The translations under genes and the position numbers were made by a program. A model generated the notes under the pieces. That model had not been told where the DNA came from. It did not search any database and saw nothing but the letters and a program-made list of their open reading frames with translations. Shown here piece after piece: positions 1-8,635 of a DNA stretch of 64,000 bases. The number at the start of each line of letters is the position of its first letter. Positions within the stretch are counted from its first letter, which is position 1. Source of the stretch: Tsuneonella dongtanensis (GTDB lineage Bacteria > Pseudomonadota > Alphaproteobacteria > Sphingomonadales > Sphingomonadaceae); the NCBI RefSeq assembly GCF_001698205.1, contig NZ_CP016591.1, positions 496,001 through 560,000 of the forward strand, in the 5' to 3' direction.

Positions 1-661
1 CGCCGGCTGTGGCGACAAGCCCCTTGCGATCCCAGAGGTATTCGAGCCGAGAATCGAGCCTTGTTGCCTTGACCCCTCCATCTCCCGTCGAACCCAGGAT
101 CCGGGCGCTGGTCGAGAACGAGAGATTGCCGCGGACGAGTGCGGCGTCGAACAGGCCACCGGCCGTGACCTCGCGCGGAGTGATCGCCGTGGTGAGGTCG
201 TAGTCGAGCCTGACGGCGAGCAGCGGCGTGCTCTCGCTGGGACCATAGTTGCGCGCACTCAGGTCGCGAAAGTTGGGCCCGTCGTTCTGCCGGAACAGCG
301 CCACGGTGAGCCGTTGGCGAAACGAATCGTACTTCCACTGGTAAAGCTTGAGCGAGGCGAGCGCGATCTGGCCCTTGGCGCCGGAAGGAACGGGCAGCCC
401 TGCCGCACGCGCCTCCTCGGCATCGATGGTGGCATTGTCCCCCTTGCCCTCGATTGTGACCATGCGCGATTTCTGGCGCCCGTCGACGACGATTTCCGAC
501 AGCAGGGGCCCGGTCTCGATCGACTGGGCCGAATCCACAGTCAGCGTCTTGGGCAGGGCGAACGGGTCGCTTTGCGCCTGTGCGGAGTGGGAGAGGAGGC
601 CGGCGAAACCGGCCGCGAGGGCTAGAAGCGGTCTAGCTGCACGAAGCGATGGGCTGCGCAT
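1..661 (-). CDS. Fimbrial outer-membrane usher protein, N-terminal part (cut by window edge)
   Basis: The minus strand reads without a stop from an ATG at 661 to base 1, giving about 220 residues. The N-terminus is a clear signal peptide (MRSPSLRAARPLLALAAG, with cleavage probable after SAQA). It is followed by a periplasmic N-domain containing stretches such as LYQWKYDSFRQRLTVALF and YDYDLTTA-like strands typical of CsuD/FimD ushers. Ushers are outer-membrane beta-barrels that receive chaperone-subunit complexes and thread the growing pilus out. The start overlaps the end of the chaperone gene by 29 bases, which fits translational coupling. The family call rests on this N-terminal part and on the pilin-chaperone context; the barrel lies outside the window. 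Confidence 0.82.
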   Translation of the reverse strand, partial: MRSPSLRAARPLLALAAGFAGLLSHSAQAQSDPFALPKTLTVDSAQSIETGPLLSEIVVDGRQKSRMVTIEGKGDNATIDAEEARAAGLPVPSGAKGQIALASLKLYQWKYDSFRQRLTVALFRQNDGPNFRDLSARNYGPSESTPLLAVRLDYDLTTAITPREVTAGGLFDAALVRGNLSFSTSARILGSTGDGGVKATRLDSRLEYLWDRKGLVATAG

Positions 662-1394
662 CGACCGTCTGGCCGTCGATCTGCGCAACGATCTTCACCG
701 CGCCGAGAGAGCAGCCCCTTCCGATCGGCCAGGTGATTGTCGAGTTGCCATGGACGTAACGCAGCGAGTTCTCGCCGAGCTGGACGTCTTCCCCACCAAG
801 AGTCTTCACCGCGAGATTCACGATCCGCGCCGTCGCACCGCCACTGTTGGCGAGTTCGAGTCGGTCGTCCTTCAGTTTCCAGGCAAAGCTGGGGGCTGTG
901 GCCGTGTCGCGATCGACGAACACGGGAAGCGAGAAGCGGATGCGCGTTGCGGCCTGACCGGCCTTCACGCTCTTGGGGTCCGGCAACTGGTCGACGACCA
1001 GCCTGAACCGCTTTTCCCCCGGACTTGACCCGGCCTTGCGCAAGATGCGCACGATCTGGGTCTCCCCGGGAGGGATCATCGAAATGGACGGGGAAAGAAC
1101 GAGTTCGTTCGTCGGCGCATAAGCATCCGCACCTTCGGCCTGGTTCCAGGCAAAGAGGCGCGACTGGACAGCAATCTCGCGCGACGAGGTATTGCTCAGA
1201 TAGACCGTCGCCCCGGAGGTGCCGCTGTCGATCTCCGTACGAAGCGGAGCGATCGACAGGCTGGCACCGCCGATGTCGGCGATCTGGGCGGCCTCCGCCT
1301 GGCCCTGGGCCGAAGCAGTGGACGCCATCCCGACCAGCGATCCGCCGATCCCGAGCGCTGCAGCGAGGCTGAAGAACAGGGAACGACGGATCAT
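633..1394 (-). CDS. Periplasmic pilus assembly chaperone (PapD/CsuC type)
   Basis: A 253-residue exported protein with a signal peptide ending near TASAQG. The mature part begins with the donor-strand region of a PapD-like immunoglobulin fold: SLSIAPLRTEIDSG, then TVYLSNTSSREIAVQSRLFAW and PPGETQIVRILRK, which carry the conserved Arg and Lys/Arg residues that hold the subunit C-terminus. Such chaperones fold pilin subunits in the periplasm and deliver them to the usher. It sits between the two spore-coat-U pilin genes and the usher on the same strand, the usual Csu order. Function is assigned from family resemblance and context. Confidence 0.9.
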   Translation of the reverse strand: MIRRSLFFSLAAALGIGGSLVGMASTASAQGQAEAAQIADIGGASLSIAPLRTEIDSGTSGATVYLSNTSSREIAVQSRLFAWNQAEGADAYAPTNELVLSPSISMIPPGETQIVRILRKAGSSPGEKRFRLVVDQLPDPKSVKAGQAATRIRFSLPVFVDRDTATAPSFAWKLKDDRLELANSGGATARIVNLAVKTLGGEDVQLGENSLRYVHGNSTITWPIGRGCSLGAVKIVAQIDGQTVDAQPIASCS

Positions 1395-1419
1395 CGGCAG
1401 GGGCTTTCCTTGAAGTGGG

Positions 1420-1872
1420 TCAGTACTGCAGCGAAACGACGACGAGGTCGGCGTAGCTGTCGGCGGCCACCGGACCCGACGGGCTCAGGACGCCCGCGAG
1501 CGAGTGGTCGACATCGGCGCCGGTACCGGTACCGCTCAAGGCGCCGGAGGAGCCGTCGATCTCGATGTAGTACGGCACGAATGCAGTCGCGTCGGCATTC
1601 GCCATGCGGCGGAAGCCGCCCGATTCGTTTTCGCCCATGCTGATCGACAGGTCGTAGGCCGTGTCGATCGTGCAGTTGACGGTTGCGGTGCCGCTGGCGG
1701 TCGCCGTCGTCACGTCGGTCACGGTGCCGAAGTCGAGGGCGGCGGGAGTCTGCAGCGTGCAGTTGTTGAGCACGTTGAGCGTGACTTCCATGTCAGCGGT
1801 CTTTTCGGCGGCAAGCGAAGGCGTCGCGGCCAGCGCGGCAGCCAGGGCGGCGGTTACGGCAATCTTACGCAT
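1420..1872 (-). CDS. Spore coat protein U (SCPU) domain pilin subunit
   Basis: A 150-residue exported protein: MRKIAVTAALAAALAAT signal peptide with cleavage near SLAAEK, then an SCPU domain with the typical N-terminal Cys strand (LNVLNNCTLQTPAALDFGTV), a second Cys (GTATVNCTID) and a C-terminal beta strand ending VVVSLQY. SCPU proteins form the shafts of Csu-type archaic pili used in surface attachment. I chose the start at 1872 rather than the longer frame to 1929 because AAGGGGACC lies just upstream and the signal peptide begins there. A perfect TTAA-N7-TTAA box lies about 130 bases upstream. Confidence 0.87.
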   Translation of the reverse strand: MRKIAVTAALAAALAATPSLAAEKTADMEVTLNVLNNCTLQTPAALDFGTVTDVTTATASGTATVNCTIDTAYDLSISMGENESGGFRRMANADATAFVPYYIEIDGSSGALSGTGTGADVDHSLAGVLSPSGPVAADSYADLVVVSLQY

Positions 1873-2001
1873 GTGAAAGGTCCCCTTAGGTCTCTGGCCA
1901 ATCGGCCGGGGTGCGCCATAACGCCGCAAGTCTTGAAAATTCGCTAAAGGCTTGACAGCCCGTTAGTTCTTCCGTCCGTTCGAATACCTAGGACATCGTG
2001 G

Positions 2002-2016
2002 TTAATTCGAAGTTAA
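2002..2016. promoter_or_regulatory. Perfect CtrA-type binding box (TTAA-N7-TTAA)
   Basis: The bases read TTAATTCGAAGTTAA, an exact match to the TTAA-N7-TTAA consensus for the alphaproteobacterial cell-cycle regulator CtrA. It lies in the 207-base gap between the two SCPU pilin genes, about 130 bases upstream of the start at 1872. The match is seen directly; control of the pilus operon by CtrA is inference. Confidence 0.5.
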
Positions 2017-2079
2017 ACACGCAGGCAGATGCGCGCTTCCGGCCCGGGCACATCCCGAGCTGTTCGAAAGTGGCGCTGA

Positions 2080-2601
2080 TCAGAATTCGAGCGTAACGGT
2101 GACGGTGTCCCGGTATTCCGAGGCACGTACGTTCTTGAGGTCGGCGGTGCCGAAGACGGGCAGCACGGTCGTACCGGTCAGCGGCATGGTGCCGAGGACG
2201 CTGTTCGCCGGCGTATCGCCCCAAGGGAGCAACCGCGCCGCATCGCGATAGATGCGATATGTCGCATACCAGACCTTGCCCTGGGCCTGACCGCCATACA
2301 TCCGTCGGCTTGCTCCGTCGAAATGAAGGCCGTTGTCGATGCCTACGCGGTAGGCGACGCCCGGCGTGCACTGAAGCGTCACCGTCGTCGAGGCAGTCGC
2401 GGTTGTGGCGCCCTTGGGCGGAAATCCGAAATTGAGCCAGTCAGCCTGCACCCGACAGGTCGACGCAACGCGCAGGAGCACTTCGGTCGTGGCGGTCTTC
2501 TCGCGGGCACTGGCCGGTGAAGCGCATAGCGCGGCAACCGCGCCCGTCGCCATCACGAGCACGCGCAGTTGCCTGGCGCAAGAAAGGCAAGTGGCCCCCA
2601 T
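2080..2601 (-). CDS. Second spore coat protein U (SCPU) domain pilin subunit
   Basis: A 173-residue exported protein with a hydrophobic leader ending at SPASARE. The mature part holds the SCPU pattern: Cys in VASTCRVQADWLNFGF, a second Cys in TTVTLQCTPGVAYRVGI, and the C-terminal strand TVTVTLEF. It is a paralogue of the SCPU gene downstream (1420-1872), and they are separated by 207 bases. It is probably a different subunit (base or minor pilin) of the same pilus; which subunit cannot be told from sequence alone. It is the first gene of the cluster in this window. Confidence 0.84.
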   Translation of the reverse strand: MGATCLSCARQLRVLVMATGAVAALCASPASAREKTATTEVLLRVASTCRVQADWLNFGFPPKGATTATASTTVTLQCTPGVAYRVGIDNGLHFDGASRRMYGGQAQGKVWYATYRIYRDAARLLPWGDTPANSVLGTMPLTGTTVLPVFGTADLKNVRASEYRDTVTVTLEF

Positions 2602-2681
2602 CAGAGCGGGCCATTAGCGGCAAATACTTACCGGCCGTTTAAGCCTGCTTGCTCACCTTGTCGCGAAAGGACGATCGGACT

Positions 2682-3644
2682 TCAGATATCGCCGCCCGTA
2701 AGCCTTTGACAAATAAGGTCAAGTTGGTCGAGCGTTCGATAACGGATCGTTACTGCGCCGGAGCGCGGATCGTCGTCCGTCTTGATTCGGACTGTAAGAC
2801 CGAGGAACTCCTCAAGGTGCCGCTGGACCGCGGCGATATCCGCGTCCTTCGCCGGATCGCGGGCAACCCGGGCTTGCCGGCGCGTTCCTTCCTTGGAGGT
2901 GCTGCGACGGACGAGCGATTCGACTTCGCGAACCGACAGGTTGTCGCGTGCCGCCCTCGCCGCGAGCATGACCGCGTCGGGATGACCGATCAGAGCGCGC
3001 GCGTGCCCCATCGAGAGCTTGGTTTCCTCGACGAGGTCGAGCACCGGCTCGGGAAGCTGGAGCAGCCGCTGGAGATTGGCGACGTGGCTGCGGGACTTGT
3101 CGACCAAAGCGGCGATCTCGGCCTGGCTCATTCCTTCCGATTCGGCGAGGCTCTGGTAGGCACGCCCCTCCTCGACCGGATTGAGGTCCTCGCGCTGGAG
3201 GTTCTCGATCAGCGCAAGCGCCATCACCTCGCGCTCTTCGAGGTCGCGCACCAGCGCAGGAATCTCGTGCAAGCGCGCCTTCTGCGCCGCCCGCCAGCGC
3301 CGCTCGCCGGCGACCAGCTGGAAGCGTCCACCAGCAAGCGGCCGGACGATAACCGGCTGGATCACCCCGCGCTGCGCGATGGAGGCGGCGAGTTCCTCCA
3401 GCGCCGCCTCGTCGAACCGACGGCGTGGCTGTCCGGGCAACGGCTCGATCGCCGATACAGGCAGGGATGCGAGTCCGCCAGACACGGAACTGGTTGAACT
3501 TCCATCGCTTTTTGACGTTACGAGAGGTTCCTCGCGCCGTGTCTCCCCGAGCAGCGCACCGAGCCCCTTTCCGAGCCGTTTGCGCGTATCGTCCTTCGGT
3601 CGATCGGGGATCGAGAAGCGAATCGGGTCGGTCGGATCGCTCAT
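2682..3644 (-). CDS. parB: Chromosome partitioning protein ParB
   Basis: A 320-residue ParB/Spo0J protein. The N-terminal part carries the CTPase/ParB-N region (LASLPVSAIEPLPGQPRRRF, then VIVRPLAGGRFQLVAGERR with the GERRWRA box). The helix-turn-helix parS-binding domain follows (MSQAEIAALVDKSRSHVANL), then a C-terminal dimerisation domain. ParB loads on parS and slides on DNA as a CTP-dependent clamp, forming the origin-proximal partition complex acted on by ParA. Its ATG overlaps the parA stop codon in an ATGA, and three parS-like sites lie within the next 4.3 kb. The N-terminal KRLGKGLGALLG is the typical ParA-interacting segment. Confidence 0.97.
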   Translation of the reverse strand: MSDPTDPIRFSIPDRPKDDTRKRLGKGLGALLGETRREEPLVTSKSDGSSTSSVSGGLASLPVSAIEPLPGQPRRRFDEAALEELAASIAQRGVIQPVIVRPLAGGRFQLVAGERRWRAAQKARLHEIPALVRDLEEREVMALALIENLQREDLNPVEEGRAYQSLAESEGMSQAEIAALVDKSRSHVANLQRLLQLPEPVLDLVEETKLSMGHARALIGHPDAVMLAARAARDNLSVREVESLVRRSTSKEGTRRQARVARDPAKDADIAAVQRHLEEFLGLTVRIKTDDDPRSGAVTIRYRTLDQLDLICQRLTGGDI

Positions 3645-4417
3645 GCAGCTTTCCTTTCGGCAGGAAGACGGCCGATCAGTTCGCGCGCGAGGGCCATGTA
3701 GGCGCGGCTGCCGGTGCAGTTGTGATCGTAGACGAGTGCCGGAAGCCCGTGGCTGGGCGCTTCGGAGAGGCGGACGTTGCGCGGTATCACCGATTCGAAC
3801 ACGAGTGGGCCAAGACAGGCGCGGACATCGTCGGCGACCTGGTCGGTCAGGCGGTTGCGGCGGTCAAACATGGTGAGCACCACGCCGATGATCCCGAGGT
3901 CGGGATTGAAACGCTGCTGGACGCGCTCGACCGTGAGCAGGAGCTGCGACAAGCCCTCCAGCGCGAAGAATTCGCACTGCAGCGGCACGAGCAGGGTATC
4001 GGCGGCACCAAGCGCGTTGAGCGTCAGCAGGCCGAGCGACGGCGGACAGTCGATGAAGGCGATTTCGTGCCCCCGGTGGTCTGCCAGGGCCTTGGTCAGT
4101 CGCGCGGTTCGGTCCTCGACATTGACGAGTTCCACCTCCGCTCCGGACAGGTCGACCGTAGCCGGGACGATATCCAGGCCCGGGATCGACGTCGGCGCTA
4201 TGCACGATTCGAGCGATGCCCCATCGACGAGGAGGTCATAGCTCGATCGTTCGCGGTCGTCGGTGCCGACACCCATCCCGGTCGAGGCGTTTCCTTGCGG
4301 ATCGAGGTCGATAAGCAAGGTTTTCCAGCCGGTTGCAGCCATGGCGGTGGCGATGTTGATCGCCGTGGTCGTCTTGCCCACCCCGCCTTTCTGGTTGGCG
4401 ACTGCAATGGTGATCAT
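3641..4417 (-). CDS. parA: Chromosome partitioning ATPase ParA
   Basis: A 258-residue deviant-Walker ATPase starting [17 protein letters not shown]: the K10-G-G-V-G-K-T-T motif with the signature Lys is at residues 10-17. The Walker A' stretch is LLIDLDPQGNAS and the Walker B is IAFIDCPPSLG. ParA dimerises on ATP, binds DNA nonspecifically and pulls the ParB-parS complex. I use the start at 4417 because the longer frame has no family resemblance, and because this ATG overlaps the rsmG stop in an ATGA. The 3' end overlaps parB in the same way, so rsmG, parA and parB are translationally coupled. Confidence 0.97.
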   Translation of the reverse strand: MITIAVANQKGGVGKTTTAINIATAMAATGWKTLLIDLDPQGNASTGMGVGTDDRERSSYDLLVDGASLESCIAPTSIPGLDIVPATVDLSGAEVELVNVEDRTARLTKALADHRGHEIAFIDCPPSLGLLTLNALGAADTLLVPLQCEFFALEGLSQLLLTVERVQQRFNPDLGIIGVVLTMFDRRNRLTDQVADDVRACLGPLVFESVIPRNVRLSEAPSHGLPALVYDHNCTGSRAYMALARELIGRLPAERKAA

Positions 4418-5046
4418 CGACCGGATCCTTCCGCCACTTTTCCGACCACGATGCCCGCCTCGGGGTCGCTGACCGAGTGTTCCACGTGAAACATCGGGCG
4501 CAATCGCTTCGGTAGTTCCGCGACTTCCTGCTCCGCCGACCGTCCTTTGGGCAACAACCACACTGTGTCGCCTGTGGAAAAGCGGCGCGCAAGCGCAACG
4601 AGTTTGGGCAGCGGCGCGAACGCGCGCGCGCTCAAAACGTTCACTTTGTGGTCGGGGACGAGCTCGAGACGCGAACCGATGACGGTGCAGTTCGCAAGGT
4701 GCAGGGCCTCCTTGCACCGTTCCAGCCAGTCGATTCGCAGCCGCCGCGATTCGACCAGCTCAACTTCCAGCCCAGGGCGCATTGCCGCGATAACCAGTCC
4801 CGGAAAACCCGCGCCCGTGCCGAGGTCCATCCAAGGTCCATTGTGGCCAGCGGGGAGATGATCGAGCAGCTGTGCGCTATCCGCAATGTGCCGCTGCCAT
4901 ATTGTCGAGAGCGATGCAGCCGATACCAGGTTCTGGCGCCCGTTCTCTTCCCTCAACGTCTCCGCGAAGTCCTCGAGCCGATCCAGCGCGTCGGCATCGC
5001 ACCGCTCGGCGACGAACGCCCGCGCTTGCGCCTCATCGACGATCAT
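4414..5046 (-). CDS. rsmG: 16S rRNA (guanine-N7)-methyltransferase RsmG
   Basis: A 210-residue SAM-dependent methyltransferase (GidB) that modifies G527 of 16S rRNA. The SAM motif is [15 protein letters not shown], followed by the acidic [13 protein letters not shown] segment and [13 protein letters not shown]. The start at 5046 ([12 protein letters not shown]) overlaps the mnmG stop codon in an ATGA, and the stop overlaps the parA start in the same way. A perfect parS-like 16-mer is embedded near the 3' end, where it encodes MFHVEH. This mnmG-rsmG-parA-parB order is widespread near bacterial origins. Confidence 0.96.
   Translation of the reverse strand: MIVDEAQARAFVAERCDADALDRLEDFAETLREENGRQNLVSAASLSTIWQRHIADSAQLLDHLPAGHNGPWMDLGTGAGFPGLVIAAMRPGLEVELVESRRLRIDWLERCKEALHLANCTVIGSRLELVPDHKVNVLSARAFAPLPKLVALARRFSTGDTVWLLPKGRSAEQEVAELPKRLRPMFHVEHSVSDPEAGIVVGKVAEGSGR
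4478..4493. other. parS centromere site (within rsmG)
   Basis: TGTTCCACGTGAAACA matches the conserved bacterial parS consensus (TGTTnCACGTGnAACA type) over all 16 bases. It lies inside the rsmG reading frame, about 60 bases upstream of parA. An identical copy lies at 6947-6962. ParB binding is inferred from the consensus and from the adjacent parAB genes. Confidence 0.9.
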
Positions 5047-6893
5047 GCCGCCTCTGCTCTCGGGCGCCGGATATGAACCATGAGTGCCGCCAGTGCGGTC
5101 GGGGTTACCCCCCTCACCCGACCGGCCGCGGCGAGCGTCGAAGGCCTCGCTGCTTCCAGACGCTCGATCATCTCGTTGGAGAGGCCCGGTACGGAGCGGA
5201 ACGCGAAATCGTCCGGGATTGCGTGATTCTCCGCCGCTTTGAGGCTGCGCAATTCTTCGTCTTGGCGCGCCACGTAGGGGGCATACGCGGCGTCCTCGAG
5301 TAGCTCGACACCTACTTCGTCCGCCGTGAAACCCTCGGGTAGCATCGTCGACAGCTCGCCTGCCCCAAGTCCGTGGGATATCCACTCGCGGAGAGATTTT
5401 GCCGCAACGTCTCGGCGCACTTCCACGCCGCTCTCGTTGAGTTCCTTTCCGGACACGTTCCGATCCAGCGCGTTGTTCCACGTGGAACGCAGCTCGTCCC
5501 TCTCTCGAACCCATTCCGATCGTTCCGGGCCCAGTGCGCCGATATACGCCGCCATAGGCGTCAGGCGCGTCACGGCATTGCTTGCGCGCAGACGGAGCCG
5601 ATACTCAGCTCGCGACGTAAGCATCCGATAGGGCTCTGAAACTCCGTGCAATGTGAGGTCGTCGACCATGACCGCCAGATAGGAGTTAGACCTGTCGAGC
5701 GACACCGGTTCGCGGCCCAAGACGGATGCCGCAGCACCCATACCGGCGACGAGGCCCTGGGCGGCTGCTTCTTCGTATCCCGTGGTCCCATTGATCTGAC
5801 CAGCGCAGAAAAGACCTGGAATCGCGCGCACCTGAAGGGTGCGATCGAGTGCTCGCGGGTCGATATGGTCGTACTCCACCGCGTAACCGGGCACCACAAT
5901 CTCTACGTTCTTGAGACCCGGCATGGTGCGAACCATTGCGATCTGGACGTCGGTGGGAAGCGACGTACTGATCCCGTTCGGGTAGATGAGGTGCGAACTT
6001 AGTCCCTCGGGCTCCAGAAAGACCTGGTGGCCATCCCGGTCACCGAAGCGATGGATCTTGTCCTCGATTGACGGGCAATAGCGCGGCCCCGCTGCGCCGA
6101 TCGCGCCGCTGAAGAGCGGCGACCGATCAAGCGCGCCACGGATCAGGTCGTGCGTTGCGACATTCGTCCGCGTGATCGCGCAGGCTAGCTGCGGATTGCA
6201 CCGTCCGCGGGTCAGTGGGGACATTGTCCAATGGTCAGGATCGGAGTGCTGCTCGGGCAGAACGGCCCAATCGATCGTGCGCCCATCCAGCCGGGGCGGC
6301 GTTCCAGTCTTGAGCCGCGCGATGGGTAGGTTGGCGTCTCGCAGCTGTGAGGCGAGGCGATGGGCAGCGTTCTCCCCGATACGCCCACCCTCAAGGCGCT
6401 CCTCTCCGCGGAACAACCGCCCACCAAGAAAGGTCCCGGTACACAGAACGACAGCCTTCGCCGCAAGCGCGGTGCCATCGGCAAGCGACAGTCCCGATAC
6501 CCGGTCGCCGGAGAGAGAAAGGGCCGCTGCTTCGCCCTCCATGACTGTCAGGTCACCCTGCCGCGCCAGAAGTGCCTGAACTGCGCCACGAAAAAGGGTG
6601 CGATCGGCCTGGATGCGTGGGCCCCAGACTGCGCTGCCCTTGGACCGGTTTAGCATCCGATAATGTATGGCGGCAGTGTCCGCTGCCCGGGCGATCAGTC
6701 CGTCGAAGGCGTCGACCTCGCGCACGAGGTGGCCCTTGCCCAGTCCTCCGATCGCCGGGTTGCAGCTCATCGCACCGATCGTTGCGCGATCGAAAGTCAC
6801 CAGTGCGACGCGCGCACCCATCCGGGCGGCAACGGCTGCCGCCTCGACCCCGGCGTGACCTCCGCCGACTACGATGATGTCGAATTCGCGCAT
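5043..6893 (-). CDS. mnmG: tRNA uridine-5-carboxymethylaminomethyl modification enzyme MnmG
   Basis: A 616-residue FAD protein (GidA). The N-terminal dinucleotide-binding loop reads [14 protein letters not shown]; the conserved [23 protein letters not shown] motif follows near residue 40, and the family signatures [13 protein letters not shown] and [17 protein letters not shown] are present. With MnmE it installs the cmnm5 group on wobble uridine 34 of several tRNAs. Length is typical. It is separated from mnmE upstream by 69 bases containing a parS site and overlaps rsmG downstream. A second, one-mismatch parS lies within its coding sequence. Confidence 0.97.
   Translation of the reverse strand: MREFDIIVVGGGHAGVEAAAVAARMGARVALVTFDRATIGAMSCNPAIGGLGKGHLVREVDAFDGLIARAADTAAIHYRMLNRSKGSAVWGPRIQADRTLFRGAVQALLARQGDLTVMEGEAAALSLSGDRVSGLSLADGTALAAKAVVLCTGTFLGGRLFRGEERLEGGRIGENAAHRLASQLRDANLPIARLKTGTPPRLDGRTIDWAVLPEQHSDPDHWTMSPLTRGRCNPQLACAITRTNVATHDLIRGALDRSPLFSGAIGAAGPRYCPSIEDKIHRFGDRDGHQVFLEPEGLSSHLIYPNGISTSLPTDVQIAMVRTMPGLKNVEIVVPGYAVEYDHIDPRALDRTLQVRAIPGLFCAGQINGTTGYEEAAAQGLVAGMGAAASVLGREPVSLDRSNSYLAVMVDDLTLHGVSEPYRMLTSRAEYRLRLRASNAVTRLTPMAAYIGALGPERSEWVRERDELRSTWNNALDRNVSGKELNESGVEVRRDVAAKSLREWISHGLGAGELSTMLPEGFTADEVGVELLEDAAYAPYVARQDEELRSLKAAENHAIPDDFAFRSVPGLSNEMIERLEAARPSTLAAAGRVRGVTPTALAALMVHIRRPRAEAA
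5474..5489. other. parS-like site (within mnmG)
   Basis: TGTTCCACGTGGAACG is a palindromic CACGTG-centred sequence matching the parS consensus except for its last base. It lies inside mnmG, between the two perfect copies. It is likely a weaker third ParB site; the call is by motif only. Confidence 0.7.
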
Positions 6894-6946
6894 GATGGTA
6901 TGGCCACGCCCCTAGTCGAGCGACGCCCGGCGGTCAAAACCTCCGA

Positions 6947-6962
6947 TGTTCCACGTGAAACA
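6947..6962. other. parS centromere site (mnmE-mnmG intergenic)
   Basis: TGTTCCACGTGAAACA, identical to the copy at 4478-4493, occupies the last 16 bases before the mnmE stop codon in the 69-base mnmE-mnmG gap. Unlike the other two it is not constrained by a reading frame, which makes it the strongest candidate for a selected ParB site. Confidence 0.92.
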
Positions 6963-8231
6963 TCACTTTCCGATGCAGAACCGCCCGAACAGCGCGTCGA
7001 GCATGTCTTCGGTCGAGGCGCGGCCCGTGATCCGATCGAACTGATGCCGCACGATCCGCAGTCGCTCCGCCACGATCAGTGGGTCGCTCAAGAACCCGTC
7101 CCTCAGCTCGTCTATCGCGACTTCCAGAACCTCCCGCTGGCGACGATTGAGAGCAACCTCGCCGGGAACGGGCAACACGGCCCGTGCTTCCCGCACGATA
7201 TAGGCCCATAGCCTCGCTATCCCCTCGCCGGTCGAAGCGGACACGGCAGCGAACGGCGCGCTTTTGCGTCCCGCTTGCGTATCGATCTTGGCGTCGATTT
7301 CGAACGCTCCCGCAGGACCCTCCCCTTCGGGTCCCAGCCACAATACGATGTCCGCCTGCGCGAACTCCGCCTCGGCACGGGCAATGCCCATGGCTTCGAT
7401 CGGATCGCTCGTTTTAGCCCTCACGCCCGCCGTGTCGACGAGGACCAGTGGAGTTCCATCGACCGCGACCGGCCGCTCCAGCGTGTCGCGCGTGGTCCCG
7501 GGGATGTCGGTAACGATGGCCGCGTCGGTCTCCAGCAACGCATTGAACAGACTGGACTTTCCAGCATTGGGCGGGCCGGCGAGAACCACCCTCACCCCGT
7601 CGCGCAGCCGTTCGGCCGGGGGACGCGCGAGCCAGGCGGCTATCTCGTCGGCCAATGCGGAAACCCCGTGGACGAAATCCCCCGGAAGCTCGCCGACGTC
7701 GTCCTCATCACCGAAATCGAGCACGGCCTCGACCGCCGCCGAGAGCGCAAGCACCCTTTCCCGCCACCGATCGACCTGCCGCGAAAGAGCCCCGCCCGCC
7801 ACCGCAAGCGCTGCACGCCGCTGTTGCTCGGTCTCGGCGGCAAGAAGATCCGCCAGCCCTTCGGCCTCGGACAAATCGATCCTGCCATTCGCAAAGGCGC
7901 GGCGGGTGAACTCTCCCGGCTCGGCGTGCCGGAGACCTGGAATGGCGGCCAGAGCGTTTTCGACGGCCGCCACGACCGCGCGGCCACCGTGGAGATGGAG
8001 CTCGGCAACGTCTTCCCCGGTGGCGGTTCCCGGACCGGGCAGCCATATCACCAGCGCCCGGTCGAGCTCGCTTCCGTCGGAGCGACGCAAGGTTGCCGCG
8101 GTTGCATGGCGCGGGGCGGGCAGTCGGCCGGCGAGGCCCGCGAGCGCAGCGCTCGCTTCGGGCCCGCTGATCCGCACGACTGCAATTCCCGCGGGAGGAG
8201 CACCGCTGGACAGCGCGAAGATGGTATCCAT
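6963..8231 (-). CDS. mnmE: tRNA modification GTPase MnmE
   Basis: A 422-residue GTPase (TrmE). The N-terminal folate-binding domain includes IAVVRISGPEA and GEFTRRAFANGRIDLSEAEG. The G domain has a P-loop GPPNAGKSSLFN (residues 219-230), the switch DIPGTTRD and VDTAGVR. The C-terminus ends FGRFCIGK with the invariant CxGK Cys. It works with MnmG on tRNA wobble uridines. It is somewhat shorter than the usual roughly 450 residues. A small DUF6489 gene lies 38 bases upstream on the same strand. Confidence 0.97.
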   Translation of the reverse strand: MDTIFALSSGAPPAGIAVVRISGPEASAALAGLAGRLPAPRHATAATLRRSDGSELDRALVIWLPGPGTATGEDVAELHLHGGRAVVAAVENALAAIPGLRHAEPGEFTRRAFANGRIDLSEAEGLADLLAAETEQQRRAALAVAGGALSRQVDRWRERVLALSAAVEAVLDFGDEDDVGELPGDFVHGVSALADEIAAWLARPPAERLRDGVRVVLAGPPNAGKSSLFNALLETDAAIVTDIPGTTRDTLERPVAVDGTPLVLVDTAGVRAKTSDPIEAMGIARAEAEFAQADIVLWLGPEGEGPAGAFEIDAKIDTQAGRKSAPFAAVSASTGEGIARLWAYIVREARAVLPVPGEVALNRRQREVLEVAIDELRDGFLSDPLIVAERLRIVRHQFDRITGRASTEDMLDALFGRFCIGK

Positions 8232-8269
8232 CGGTTCGATCCGAACGGCCGGCCCAGTGCGGCGGCGCG

Positions 8270-8539
8270 CTACTCGTCCTTGTTCGTGCTACGCCCGCCC
8301 TGCGAACCCTTGCTCGCAGCGGTGGCCCCTTCCATGAAATTCTGGAACAGTTTCATGCCGATCTGGCCCATCGGCGCCATCTGTCCGGCCATTTCCTGCA
8401 GCTTGTCCACGCTGCCCACGCCCTTCATCGCCTTCGCCATGAGATCGACGTAGACCTCGTTCGCCTTGCCCACGTCGGGAAGCCCCATGAAGGTACGCGC
8501 TTCCTCGGGGGTGCAGTCGATCTCGATATGGACCTTCAT
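8270..8539 (-). CDS. DUF6489 family protein
   Basis: An 89-residue acidic/amphipathic protein beginning MKVHIEIDCTPEEARTFMGLPDV, which resembles the small DUF6489 proteins of alphaproteobacteria. The middle is helical (ANEVYVDLMAKAMKGVGS) and the C-terminus is polar and low in complexity. I use the start at 8539 because AGGAG lies six bases upstream, rather than the frame from 8569. Function unknown. It lies immediately upstream of mnmE and may be co-transcribed with it. Confidence 0.75.
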   Translation of the reverse strand: MKVHIEIDCTPEEARTFMGLPDVGKANEVYVDLMAKAMKGVGSVDKLQEMAGQMAPMGQIGMKLFQNFMEGATAASKGSQGGRSTNKDE

Positions 8540-8635
8540 CCCGCGCTCCTGCGTTATCGCCTGCGACACCTGTCACACGGGCTTGGCAAAGTCCATCACG
8601 CGCCGTTACGCTCTTGCATAAGCCAGGGAGATACC

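Noticed and set aside
3641-4717. A 358-residue ParA with a 100-residue N-terminal extension
   Set aside because: The extension lies inside rsmG in another frame, is Arg-rich shadow sequence, and the ATG at 4417 starts exactly at the ParA fold.
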